From Bryocella elongata (lineage in GTDB: Bacteria > Acidobacteriota > Terriglobia > Terriglobales > Acidobacteriaceae), in contig NZ_FNVA01000004.1 in assembly GCF_900108185.1 (NCBI RefSeq), forward strand, positions 62,001-126,000: 64,000 nucleotides of DNA, given 5' to 3'. The notes beneath the pieces are model-generated. The model had not been told where the DNA came from. It did no database searches and worked only from the letters and a program-made list of their open reading frames with translations. Shown here one piece after another: positions 56,910 through 64,000 of the stretch; position 1 is the first letter of the stretch; every line of letters starts with the position of its first letter. The position numbers and the translations under genes are program-made.

Positions 56910-56965
56910 TTTGCGATTGCGGTGCTGGAGCGCCGGATTCGGAGTGTGACGGGGCTGGTCTATCT
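56910..56965 (+). pseudogene. Partial duplicate of the recO 3' end
   Basis: TTTGCGATTGCGGTGCTGGAG (56910-56930) matches recO 56104-56124 except for one base, and the similarity goes on after a 12-bp gap (RIRSVTGLV against RIRSGAGFS). Translation: KFAIAVLERRIRS against AFAIAVLERHLERRIRS in RecO. It is the far border of the inserted toxin-antitoxin cassette. Confidence 0.8.
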
Positions 56966-57572
56966 AGCTCGCCGTTTTGGATGCTATTGCAGCCCTAGCC
57001 GAGTTTTTCTTTAGCGTGCGACCTGTCCGGTACAGGTACTTGTCCAGCGTCTTGTACGAAAGGTTGGGCTCGCACAACCGAGTTCGCAACGCATCGATTT
57101 CCTCTCGGAATGCCTTATAAGTGCGGTCGGCCTTAGAGACGCAACTCCTTCGCTTCTCCCCCTTCGCAAGCGCCATCAGTGTCCTGTAAACGTTGGCGTC
57201 GTAAATGGGATACTTCTCCGTTTGATGAAAGCTACAGTACTTCGTCGCGAACGAGAAGTGTATCCTCGTAACCCCATTAAGAGTGAGGCTCGCAATGCGT
57301 TCCACTACAGACGGGCAGCCGACGGCGAGGCAGTCGTCGATCACGCTGCCCGCTTCCGAGATGTGCGCAGCCATCTCGCGAACGGCGTAGACGTTGGTGG
57401 AATACAACTGATTGAGTGCCACTACCTTCAGCAACACTTTGTTGTAGTCGGTATTCCCCGTTGCCCAGCCGAAGAGATTTACGAGAGCTGTATCTGCTCG
57501 ATCCTCTTGATCGAAGGCTTTCGCGGCACTGTTGATCTCGTACAGGGACGGCATACTGATGCTAGTTGCCAT
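56964..57572 (-). CDS. Hypothetical protein, possible helix-hairpin-helix fold
   Basis: 202 residues from ATG 57572 (MATSISMPSLYEINSAAK). All-helical look, with KVVALNQLYSTNVYAVREMA, HFSFATKYCSFHQTEKYPIY and NLSYKTLDKYLYRTG. The FSFATKYCSFH...YPIYDANV pattern reminds me of DNA-glycosylase-like (HhH-GPD) folds seen near defence genes, but this is weak. No partner gene. It lies beside the toxin-antitoxin cassette in a block with lower G+C than recO and glyQ, suggesting joint acquisition. Confidence 0.55.
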   Translation of the reverse strand: MATSISMPSLYEINSAAKAFDQEDRADTALVNLFGWATGNTDYNKVLLKVVALNQLYSTNVYAVREMAAHISEAGSVIDDCLAVGCPSVVERIASLTLNGVTRIHFSFATKYCSFHQTEKYPIYDANVYRTLMALAKGEKRRSCVSKADRTYKAFREEIDALRTRLCEPNLSYKTLDKYLYRTGRTLKKNSARAAIASKTAS

Positions 57573-57639
57573 AGTTGTAAGTGCTCCAGTATATGGCGGA
57601 AGGATACACTGGTAGTGCAAGACTCAAGTTTGGAAGGCA

Positions 57640-58668
57640 ATGTCGAACAAGAATCCTCTCACTTTTCAAGAGCTCCTCTTCACGCTCCAGAAGTTCTGGT
57701 CGGAGCATGGGTGTGTTTTGCAGCAGCCGTATGACCTTGAGGTCGGGGCGGGGACGATGTCTCCCGACACGTTTTTGCGGGTGCTCGGGCCGAAGCCTAT
57801 TTCCATTGCGTACGCGCAGCCTTCGCGGCGGCCGGCGGATGGGCGGTATGGCGAGAACCCGAACCGGTTGTTTCGGCACACGCAGCTGCAGGTCATCTTG
57901 AAACCACCACCTGCAGACGTGCAGTCGTTGTACCTCGAGTCGCTGGTGGCGATTGGGATTGATCTGCGTCAGCACGACATCAAGTTCGAGGAAGACAACT
58001 GGGAGTGGCCGGTGGGCGGCGCGTGGGGCGTGGGCTGGCAGGTGATGCTCGATGGCCAGGAGATCACGCAGTACACGTACTTCCAGCAGTGCGGCGGCAT
58101 GGATCTCGACCCGATCTCAGGTGAGATTACGTATGGCCTGGAGCGCATTGCGCAGTTCCTGCAGGACAAGGACTCTATCTACGACATCGTGTGGACGCGG
58201 GACGCGCAGGGTCGCGAGCTCACCTACGGTGATGTTCGTCTGCACGAAGAGCAGCAGTTCTCGGCGTATGCGTTTGACTATGCCGACACGGCGAAGCTGT
58301 GGGAGCACCTGAACCTTTATGAGGCGGAGTGCAAGGCGCTGCTGGATCGCGCGAAGATCGTCTTCGGCGAGGGCTCTAAGGCTGAGGGTTCAGGGGCCAG
58401 GGCCCAGGGCTCAGAAGGCGATGCTGCGGATGCGCTCACTGTGTTGCGGTTTCCTACGATGGGGGCTTATGAGCTGGCGCTGAAGTGTTCGCATACGTTC
58501 AATCTGCTGGATGCGCGCGGTGCGATCTCGGTGACGGAGCGTGTGGGTGTGATGGGGCGGATTCGCAACCTGATTGTGGGTGTGGCGAAGGTGTATGCCG
58601 AGCAGGGAAGACTGACGGCGCGAGTCAGCGAGTCGGCTGGTGAGCAAGCCAGCGTGGTGGGTGCATAA
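57640..58668 (+). CDS. glyQ: Glycyl-tRNA synthetase alpha subunit
   Basis: 342 residues, about 40 more than usual. LTFQELLFTLQKFWSEHGCV and PVGGAWGVGWQVMLDGQEIT with FQQCGGMDLDPISGEITYGLERIA are diagnostic class II motifs. It forms Gly-AMP and, with GlyS, charges tRNA-Gly. The extra length is in the linker before ALKCSHTFNLLDARGA, where five AGGG heptamers (58385-58419) code for a loop EGSGARAQGSEG. The GTG of glyS follows directly. Confidence 0.96.
   Translation: MSNKNPLTFQELLFTLQKFWSEHGCVLQQPYDLEVGAGTMSPDTFLRVLGPKPISIAYAQPSRRPADGRYGENPNRLFRHTQLQVILKPPPADVQSLYLESLVAIGIDLRQHDIKFEEDNWEWPVGGAWGVGWQVMLDGQEITQYTYFQQCGGMDLDPISGEITYGLERIAQFLQDKDSIYDIVWTRDAQGRELTYGDVRLHEEQQFSAYAFDYADTAKLWEHLNLYEAECKALLDRAKIVFGEGSKAEGSGARAQGSEGDAADALTVLRFPTMGAYELALKCSHTFNLLDARGAISVTERVGVMGRIRNLIVGVAKVYAEQGRLTARVSESAGEQASVVGA
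58385..58419 (+). repeat. AGGG heptamer repeats inside glyQ
   Basis: AGGGTTC, AGGGGCC, AGGGCCC, AGGGCTC, AGAAGGC in succession, coding a Gly/Ser/Ala/Gln-rich loop of GlyQ. The order parallels the copies in recO and between groES and groEL. Confidence 0.8.
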
Positions 58669-60771
58669 GTGGCAGAGTTTCTGTTTGAGATTGGATTGGA
58701 AGAAGTTCCTGCGCGGATGATTGCCTCGGCTGAAGCGGAGTTGTTGCGGCGCACGCTGGCGTTGCTGGGTAAGGAAGCGTTGCTGCCTGCGGGTTTCGAT
58801 CCGCTGACGGATGCGAAGTCGTACTCGACGCCGCGACGGTTGGCTGTGCTGGTAAGCGATGTGCTGGAGCGGCAGCCGGACCTGAGCGAAGAGGTGGTGG
58901 GGCCTTCGGCCAAGATTGCGTTCAAGGATGGAGCCCCGGCGCCTGCGGCCGAAGCGTTTGCGCGCAAGAATGGCGTGGACGTGAGCGCGCTGCGGACGAT
59001 CACGACGCCGAAGGGCGACTACGTTGCGGTGACCACGACGAAGGTGGGCCGCGCGGCGAGCGAAGTGATTGCGAGCGAGCTGCCGAAGGAGATTGCGGCG
59101 ATTTACTGGGCGAAGAACATGCGGTGGATCGCAGGATCGAAGCAGACGTTTGTGCGGCCGGTGCAGTGGATCGTGGCGTTGCTGGGCGAAGATGTGGTGC
59201 CGGTGAGCTTTGGTGGGCGCACGGCGGGTCGCGCGAGCTTTGGGCATCGTGTGCTGTCGAGCGGCGAAGCCTTTGAGATCGAGACGCCCGCGAGCTATGT
59301 GGCGCAGCTCGAGGGCGAGTACGTGATCGCCGATGTGGAGGCGCGGCGGCACAAGATTCGCAAGGCGCTGGATCGTGTGTGCCGCACGGTGCCTGGTGCT
59401 CGTTGGCGTGAGGACGAGGCGCTGGTCGACAAGATGACGCATCTGACCGAGTGGCCGGATGTGCTGCTGGGCAGCTTCGATGCGGCGTACCTGGACCTGC
59501 CGGAAGAGGTGCTGGTGACGGTGATGCGCGACCACCAGAACTACTTCGCGGTGGAGAGCGCGGCGGGCAAGCTGGCGCCGTACTTCCTCGCGGTGACGAA
59601 CATTGCGCTCGATGAAGAGAACGCGGGGATCGTCAGGCAGGGCAATGAGCGCGTGCTGCGGGCGCGGTTCAACGATGCGCGCTTCTTCTACGACTTCGAT
59701 CAGCGGACTCCGCTGGTGGAGCGTGTGAAGCTGCTGGAGAATGTGACCTTCCAAAAGGACCTGGGGAGTTACGCGAAGAAGAGCGAGCGGGTGAGAGAGC
59801 TCTGCCATCGGCTTGCAATGACCGCGGGAATGATTGCTCCTACTTATGATGTGAACGCGATTCTGGACGCTGCGTCGCTGGCGAAGACCGATCTCACCAC
59901 GGAGTTGGTGAAGGAGTTCACGGAGCTGCAGGGCATTATCGGTGGGCTGTACGCCGAGAAGCAGGGTGTGAGTCAGGTCGCCGCGGAGGCGATCTACGAC
60001 CAGTACCTGCCAGCGAGCGCGGACGATCGCATTCCGCGGAGTGCCGAGGGCGCACTGCTGGGGCTTGCGGATCGGATCGATACGATTGCGGGGATGTTCT
60101 CGCTGGGGATGGAGCCTACAGGATCGAAGGACCCGTTTGCGCTGCGGCGTGCCGCGAATGCTGTGGTGCGGATTCTTGCGGAGTCGGGCTTGCCGTTGAC
60201 GCTGAGCGATGTCATGGGCGCAGCGTCACCGCAGCCTGAGGTTGAAGCCAAGCTGAAGAGCTTCTTTGCGGAGCGCGTGGAGTTTTATCTGCGTGAAGCG
60301 AAGGGGCAAGCTTATGACGTCGTCAAGGCTGTGATGGCTCCTGGGTATGACGAGATCGCGGATGTGGTGGCTCGTGCGGAGGCGGTGAGTGCGGCGCGGG
60401 GCAGCGAGGATTTTCTTGCGGTGAGCGCGGCGTTCAAGCGGATGAAGAACATCCTGGCGCAAGCGGGGTATCAGGGACCGACGCCCGGCACAGGTTTCAT
60501 TCACGCTTTCGAAGATCCTGCAGAGGCTCCACTCGCGCGTAAGTCCTTAGCTGCGGTCAAAGAGAGGCATGAGCTTTCGAACTGGCGAAGCTATGGTGAG
60601 AGGCTCGCATCGGTGGCATCGATTCGGCCCGAAGTCGACGCCTTCTTCGCACAGGTCATGGTGATGGATCCAGACATCGCGGTGCGAACTCGCAGACTGA
60701 ATCTGCTGTACATGGTGCTTCAGAATTTCTCAGATATCGCCGACTTCTCGGAGATTGTGACTGCCGGATGA
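58669..60771 (+). CDS. glyS: Glycyl-tRNA synthetase beta subunit
   Basis: 700 residues from GTG 58669, right after the glyQ stop. N-terminal EFLFEIGLEEVPARMIA, then RDHQNYFAVES, PALLGLADRID-like GALLGLADRIDTIAGMFS, and an anticodon-binding C-terminal domain (NLLYMVLQNFSDIADFSEIV). It binds tRNA-Gly and completes the alpha2beta2 enzyme. A perfect hairpin ends the operon at 60830-60861. Confidence 0.97.
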   Translation: MAEFLFEIGLEEVPARMIASAEAELLRRTLALLGKEALLPAGFDPLTDAKSYSTPRRLAVLVSDVLERQPDLSEEVVGPSAKIAFKDGAPAPAAEAFARKNGVDVSALRTITTPKGDYVAVTTTKVGRAASEVIASELPKEIAAIYWAKNMRWIAGSKQTFVRPVQWIVALLGEDVVPVSFGGRTAGRASFGHRVLSSGEAFEIETPASYVAQLEGEYVIADVEARRHKIRKALDRVCRTVPGARWREDEALVDKMTHLTEWPDVLLGSFDAAYLDLPEEVLVTVMRDHQNYFAVESAAGKLAPYFLAVTNIALDEENAGIVRQGNERVLRARFNDARFFYDFDQRTPLVERVKLLENVTFQKDLGSYAKKSERVRELCHRLAMTAGMIAPTYDVNAILDAASLAKTDLTTELVKEFTELQGIIGGLYAEKQGVSQVAAEAIYDQYLPASADDRIPRSAEGALLGLADRIDTIAGMFSLGMEPTGSKDPFALRRAANAVVRILAESGLPLTLSDVMGAASPQPEVEAKLKSFFAERVEFYLREAKGQAYDVVKAVMAPGYDEIADVVARAEAVSAARGSEDFLAVSAAFKRMKNILAQAGYQGPTPGTGFIHAFEDPAEAPLARKSLAAVKERHELSNWRSYGERLASVASIRPEVDAFFAQVMVMDPDIAVRTRRLNLLYMVLQNFSDIADFSEIVTAG

Positions 60772-60829
60772 CGACCTACACGGAAGGGTGATGAGGTTAT
60801 CGCTATTTCGAATGGAATCAAGGGAACTG

Positions 60830-60867
60830 CGAAACGATTCGACCACGGTCGAATCGTTTCGTGTTTT
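60830..60867 (+). terminator. Terminator of glyQS
   Basis: Perfect 14-bp arms CGAAACGATTCGAC (60830-60843) and GTCGAATCGTTTCG (60848-60861) with loop CACG and a following TGTTTT. It lies 58 bp past the glyS stop and 45 bp before the next gene, so it might also serve as an operator for that gene. Confidence 0.75.
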
Positions 60868-60912
60868 GATGACATCTGTTCTTTGTGGCTATTGCCTATG
60901 GAGATGCTTCGA

Positions 60913-61977
60913 ATGTCTACGCTTTTTGATCCGATCCAGGTCGGGGACCTGACGCTTCCCAACCGCATCCTCATGGCTCCGCTGACGCGGCTGCGTGGCA
61001 CCAAGGACCACATGCCGACGGCGATCCAGGCGGAGTACTACGCACAGCGCGCCAGCGCCGGGCTGATCATCAGTGAAGGCACGCCGATTGATCCGATGGG
61101 CGTTGGGTATCCGCAGGTTCCCGGGTTGTGGTCGGAGGCGCAGGCGGAGCTTTGGAAGCCCATTACGGATGCGGTGCATCGCGAGGGCGGACGGATCTTC
61201 TCGCAGATCTGGCATGTGGGCCGTATGTCCGATCCTGAGCACCTGAACGGCATGTTGCCAGTGGCTCCGAGCGCGATTGCGGCGGCGGGGCACGTGAGCC
61301 TGCTTCGCCCGATGCGGCAGTTTGAGGTGCCGCGTGCGCTTGAACTGGATGAGATCCCGGATGTGATCGCAGCGTACAAGCAGGGGGCGCAGTACGCGAA
61401 GGACGCGGGCTTCGATGGCGTGGAGCTGCACGGGGCGAATGGGTATCTGCTGGAGCAGTTCCTCTCGAGCCTCTCGAACCATCGCACGGACAAGTACGGT
61501 GGCAGCGTGGAGAACCGGGCGCGGTTGATGATCGAGGCGGCCGAGGCAGCGGCGGAGGTCTTCGGCGAAGGCCGTGTGGGCATGCATCTCTCGCCGCGTT
61601 GCGATGGACAGTGCCCGGGCGATGGCAACCCGCTGGAGACGTTTACCTATGTTGCGGAGGAGCTGGGCAAGCGCAAGCTGGCGTTCCTGATGGCTCGCGA
61701 GTATGAGGGGCCGGACTGGATCGGACCACAGCTGAAGCAGGCGTTTGGAGGAGTGTACTTCGGCAACGAGCGTTTCACGCAGGCGAGCGCGGAGGCGGCG
61801 GTCGAGCGCGGCGACGTGGACGGCGTTGCTTTCGGCAAGCTGTTCATTGCGAATCCGGACCTGGTCCAGCGCTTCCGCGAGGATGCTCCGCTGAACGAGC
61901 CGATCCCGGCGACGTTCTACTCGCACGAGGCCGAAGGGTACGTGGACTATCCGGTGCTGACGCCGCAGAGTGTCTAG
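60913..61977 (+). CDS. Old yellow enzyme family alkene reductase (NemA/XenA-like)
   Basis: 354 residues from ATG 60913 (MSTLFDPIQVGDLTLPNRIL; an earlier ATG at 60898 adds five residues). FMN TIM barrel: NRILMAPLTRLRG, GVELHGANGYLLEQFLS with the substrate-binding His and Asn, NHRTDKYGGSVENRARL, and VYFGNERFTQASAEAAV. It reduces activated C=C bonds or nitro compounds with NAD(P)H. Single gene; monocistronic. The following 150 bp hold no gene. Confidence 0.92.
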   Translation: MSTLFDPIQVGDLTLPNRILMAPLTRLRGTKDHMPTAIQAEYYAQRASAGLIISEGTPIDPMGVGYPQVPGLWSEAQAELWKPITDAVHREGGRIFSQIWHVGRMSDPEHLNGMLPVAPSAIAAAGHVSLLRPMRQFEVPRALELDEIPDVIAAYKQGAQYAKDAGFDGVELHGANGYLLEQFLSSLSNHRTDKYGGSVENRARLMIEAAEAAAEVFGEGRVGMHLSPRCDGQCPGDGNPLETFTYVAEELGKRKLAFLMAREYEGPDWIGPQLKQAFGGVYFGNERFTQASAEAAVERGDVDGVAFGKLFIANPDLVQRFREDAPLNEPIPATFYSHEAEGYVDYPVLTPQSV

Positions 61978-62129
61978 AATTCGCGGACCGTTACCCGAAC
62001 GACTGACAAGCCCTCGTACTTCTTCAGCAACGCATGGTTGCTGTTGAGGTGCGAGGGCTTCAGGTTTTCCGGGGCGAGGTCGAGCGGGTGCTATTGAGCG
62101 ATGAGCTGTGACGTTTGGAGCTATGAGGC

Positions 62130-62885
62130 TTAGTTCAGACGCTGCAGTCTTGCGATGAGCTTTTCGGCGAGGGGCTCTCCGCTCTCGGTCCAGAGGAGGC
62201 GGGAGCTGATGCCGCAGTGCTTCTCGATGAGCAGGGTGAAGGCGAGGAGCTTCTCGATGTTCTGCTGGATCTTGGCGGCGTCCTGGCGGCTGAGCTCTTC
62301 TTCTTCCTGGACCCATGGTGTGTCGAGGCCGAACTCTACGCGGACCTGGCCATTCTGGTCATAGGCGCCAGCGTCGAACTCGGGACCAAAGCCGGCGATG
62401 CGAACGCGGGCGGGTTCGAGCTTCCAGCGGGAGGGTTTGGCGGCGGGCATGGTGATGAGGTTCGACGGGCGGGCGTCCTCTTCGTCCTCGATGTCAATAT
62501 CGAGGTGACCGGTGGATCTTTCGCTTTCGGAGGCGATGGACTTCATGTCGCTGGGAAGCCAGAGCAGCCAGCGCATCTCGAACTCGTAGGCGACGTCTTC
62601 GTGGAGCTGCTCCGTGGCCTCGGCGACGGCGTTCTCGATGATGGCGTCGTCGGTATCGGCGGTGTCGTCAGAGCGGGTGTCGTTGACGAAGATGCGCTGA
62701 TAGGTAGGGGACTCGGTCCAATCGATGGGGAAGGCGCTGGCCGCCCAGACGCGACCGAAGAGGCTGCCAGGCTTCCCTTCGCCAGCGACGGTTGCGAACT
62801 GGCGCAGCACTCCCGTGAGCGCGCTCGGGAGCGATTCGAGGCGAAAGTTCGGATACCACAGGCTGAGATAGAGCTGATCGGACAT
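62130..62885 (-). CDS. Conserved hypothetical protein
   Basis: 251 residues from ATG 62885 (62897 is also possible). LYLSLWYPNFRLESLPSALT, then AYEFEMRWLLWLPSDMKS and VRVEFGLDTPWVQEEEEL, an acidic, soluble alpha/beta protein with no signal sequence. I do not recognise a family. It is alone; a divergent LptC-like gene starts 128 bp away on the other strand. Confidence 0.7.
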   Translation of the reverse strand: MSDQLYLSLWYPNFRLESLPSALTGVLRQFATVAGEGKPGSLFGRVWAASAFPIDWTESPTYQRIFVNDTRSDDTADTDDAIIENAVAEATEQLHEDVAYEFEMRWLLWLPSDMKSIASESERSTGHLDIDIEDEEDARPSNLITMPAAKPSRWKLEPARVRIAGFGPEFDAGAYDQNGQVRVEFGLDTPWVQEEEELSRQDAAKIQQNIEKLLAFTLLIEKHCGISSRLLWTESGEPLAEKLIARLQRLN

Positions 62886-63013
62886 GGTCAGCGTCATTCT
62901 ACGTGGAGCCCGGGCAAGATACGAGCCTCGGGGGCTGAATCCGGCACGGGAGACAGTGGCGGGTTCGTTACGTCGGGCCGCGTGGGGATGAGAGAATCGA
63001 GGCAGGACTCTGG

Positions 63014-64000
63014 ATGAGATTTTCGATTGAACGGCTGCGGTGGTTCCTGGTGGCGGGTGCGGTCCTTCTCATCGCCGGCCTGGTGGCGACCATCGCGATC
63101 AGCTCGTACCGGGCCAAGAAGGCCTTTGTCGAGAAGCTGAAGAACTTCGCTCATATTGCGCATGAGACGAAGAACTTTACGTACTCCGATGCTTTGCTGG
63201 GGCACACCTCGTACACGCTGCATGCGGGCCGGGTGGTGCAGCATGGCGATGGGACCTATTCGCTGTTCGATGTGGCCGTGCAACTGCACAGCAAGACCTC
63301 GACCGAGGTGGATCACATCTATGCCAACGAGATCGAGTATGACCAGAACACGGGTGTGGGCAAGGCCATTGGCGAAGTGCGGATGGAGCTTGAGGTTCCG
63401 CAGTCGGTGGCGGGGACACGGCATGGCACGCAGTCACCTCCGACCGCTGCGGTAACGACATCGCCGCAGGTCGTCTTCGTGGATACCTCCAGCGTGGTGT
63501 ACGTGAAGAAGCTGGGTGTGGCCGCTACGGCGGACGAGGTTCGATTCCGCTGGGGCAAGCTTTCGGCGCGGGCGAAGGGGGCGGAGTTCAGCCCCAACGA
63601 CAGCACGCTGCGGCTTCTGGCCGATGTCCATGCGACGGGGATTCTCCACCAGCAGCAGCTGGACATGACGGCGTCGGAAGCTCTGATTGATCGGAACAGC
63701 AACATCGCCACGTTTGGGCACCCGACGGCTCGTACGGGCAACCGCACGGGCAAGTCCGACTCGGCGATTGTGTACCTGCGCAAGGATGGGTCGATTGAGC
63801 ATGGATCGGCGACGGGGAATGTGGAGCTTACGGAGGGCACAGCGCTGATCAAGGCTGCTCACCTCGATGCGGTGCTGAATGAGAGCTCGGTCCTGGAGTC
63901 CGCGAAGCTCATCGGTGGCGTGACGATGGTGGACTCGAACCCATTGCGGCCGACTCAAGGCAGCGCGCAGACGGTGGATGCGAGCTTCGATGCTACTGGC
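63014..64000 (+). CDS. LptC/OstA-like LPS-export protein, cut by the window end
   Basis: At least 329 residues, open to the end of the window. ATG 63014 starts a single N-terminal anchor (WFLVAGAVLLIAGLVATIAI) followed by beta-rich repeats (YTLHAGRVVQHGDGTYSLFD, DEVRFRWGKLSARAKGAEFS, SATGNVELTEGTALIKAAHL), the beta-jellyroll pattern of LptC and LptA/OstA. Such proteins carry lipopolysaccharide from the inner to the outer membrane. Much longer than E. coli LptC (191), as in Acidobacteriota where LptC and OstA domains are combined. Confidence 0.75.
   Translation, partial: MRFSIERLRWFLVAGAVLLIAGLVATIAISSYRAKKAFVEKLKNFAHIAHETKNFTYSDALLGHTSYTLHAGRVVQHGDGTYSLFDVAVQLHSKTSTEVDHIYANEIEYDQNTGVGKAIGEVRMELEVPQSVAGTRHGTQSPPTAAVTTSPQVVFVDTSSVVYVKKLGVAATADEVRFRWGKLSARAKGAEFSPNDSTLRLLADVHATGILHQQQLDMTASEALIDRNSNIATFGHPTARTGNRTGKSDSAIVYLRKDGSIEHGSATGNVELTEGTALIKAAHLDAVLNESSVLESAKLIGGVTMVDSNPLRPTQGSAQTVDASFDATG

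Noticed and set aside
58411..62316. Long minus-strand frames over glyS (58411-59808) and the OYE gene (60889-62316)
   Set aside because: Arg/His-rich products typical of antisense reading of GC-rich genes; the plus-strand genes are well supported.

Overview
The window is one continuous stretch of a high-GC bacterial chromosome (most genes look like about 60% G+C). I place it in the Acidobacteriota, probably family Acidobacteriaceae (Terriglobus, Granulicella or Edaphobacter type). This rests on gene content: two secreted VWFA-related proteins, a TonB-dependent receptor with an N-terminal carboxypeptidase-regulatory-like domain, LytS/LytTR signalling, and frequent GTG/TTG starts. It is inference from gene families, not a database match.

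Layout. 1-6690: the 3' part of an RND efflux pump, a decayed rhamnogalacturonan-lyase-like gene, then a SASA-type acetylesterase and a GH2 glycosidase (plant polysaccharide breakdown). 6900-15300: a tRNA-Arg(CCU) with an unusual elbow pair, a GtrB-like glycosyltransferase, a quinone oxidoreductase, a cobalamin riboswitch with its TonB receptor, a VWFA-related protein and ilvE. 15354-17233: a LytS/LytTR two-component system. 17700-20395: a small defence islet, AT-richer than its surroundings. It starts just after a 47-nt poly-C tract and holds a RelE/HigB-HigA-type toxin-antitoxin pair and a two-gene Pycsar system (cyclic-nucleotide-binding/TIR-like effector plus class III nucleotide cyclase). 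20461-22720: groESL with an operator-like inverted repeat over its promoter. 22858-27586: a secreted protein, an SDR, trhO, a frameshifted methyltransferase, a CpsB-type phosphatase and a lone receiver protein.

27751-40030 is an exopolysaccharide/capsule locus. On the minus strand lie a Wzc-like tyrosine kinase, a Wza-like exporter, three glycosyltransferases and a WcaF-like acetyltransferase. On the plus strand are ugd and UDP-glucuronate decarboxylase, which would supply UDP-GlcA and UDP-xylose. A Wzi-like protein closes the locus; no Wzx or Wzy is in the window. 40155-55216 is mostly metabolism: a degenerate E1-alpha-like protein beside aceE, a PLP decarboxylase, argJ, an acyltransferase, thiC, mscL, a fused MoaD-MoaE, a second VWFA protein, an Hfq-like protein, an inositol monophosphatase, a Nudix protein and a ferredoxin. 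55351-64000: recO, whose 3' end is partly duplicated around a Phd/PIN toxin-antitoxin cassette, an orphan gene, glyQS, an OYE-family reductase, a conserved hypothetical protein and the start of an LptC/OstA-like protein cut by the window end.

Most notable: the Pycsar locus placed directly behind groESL; the toxin-antitoxin cassette between two copies of the recO tail; AGGG-type heptamer repeats that sit inside the recO and glyQ reading frames and also between groES and groEL; a tRNA whose 19-56 tertiary pair appears swapped from G-C to C-G; and a methyltransferase gene disrupted by a single extra A in an A8 run.
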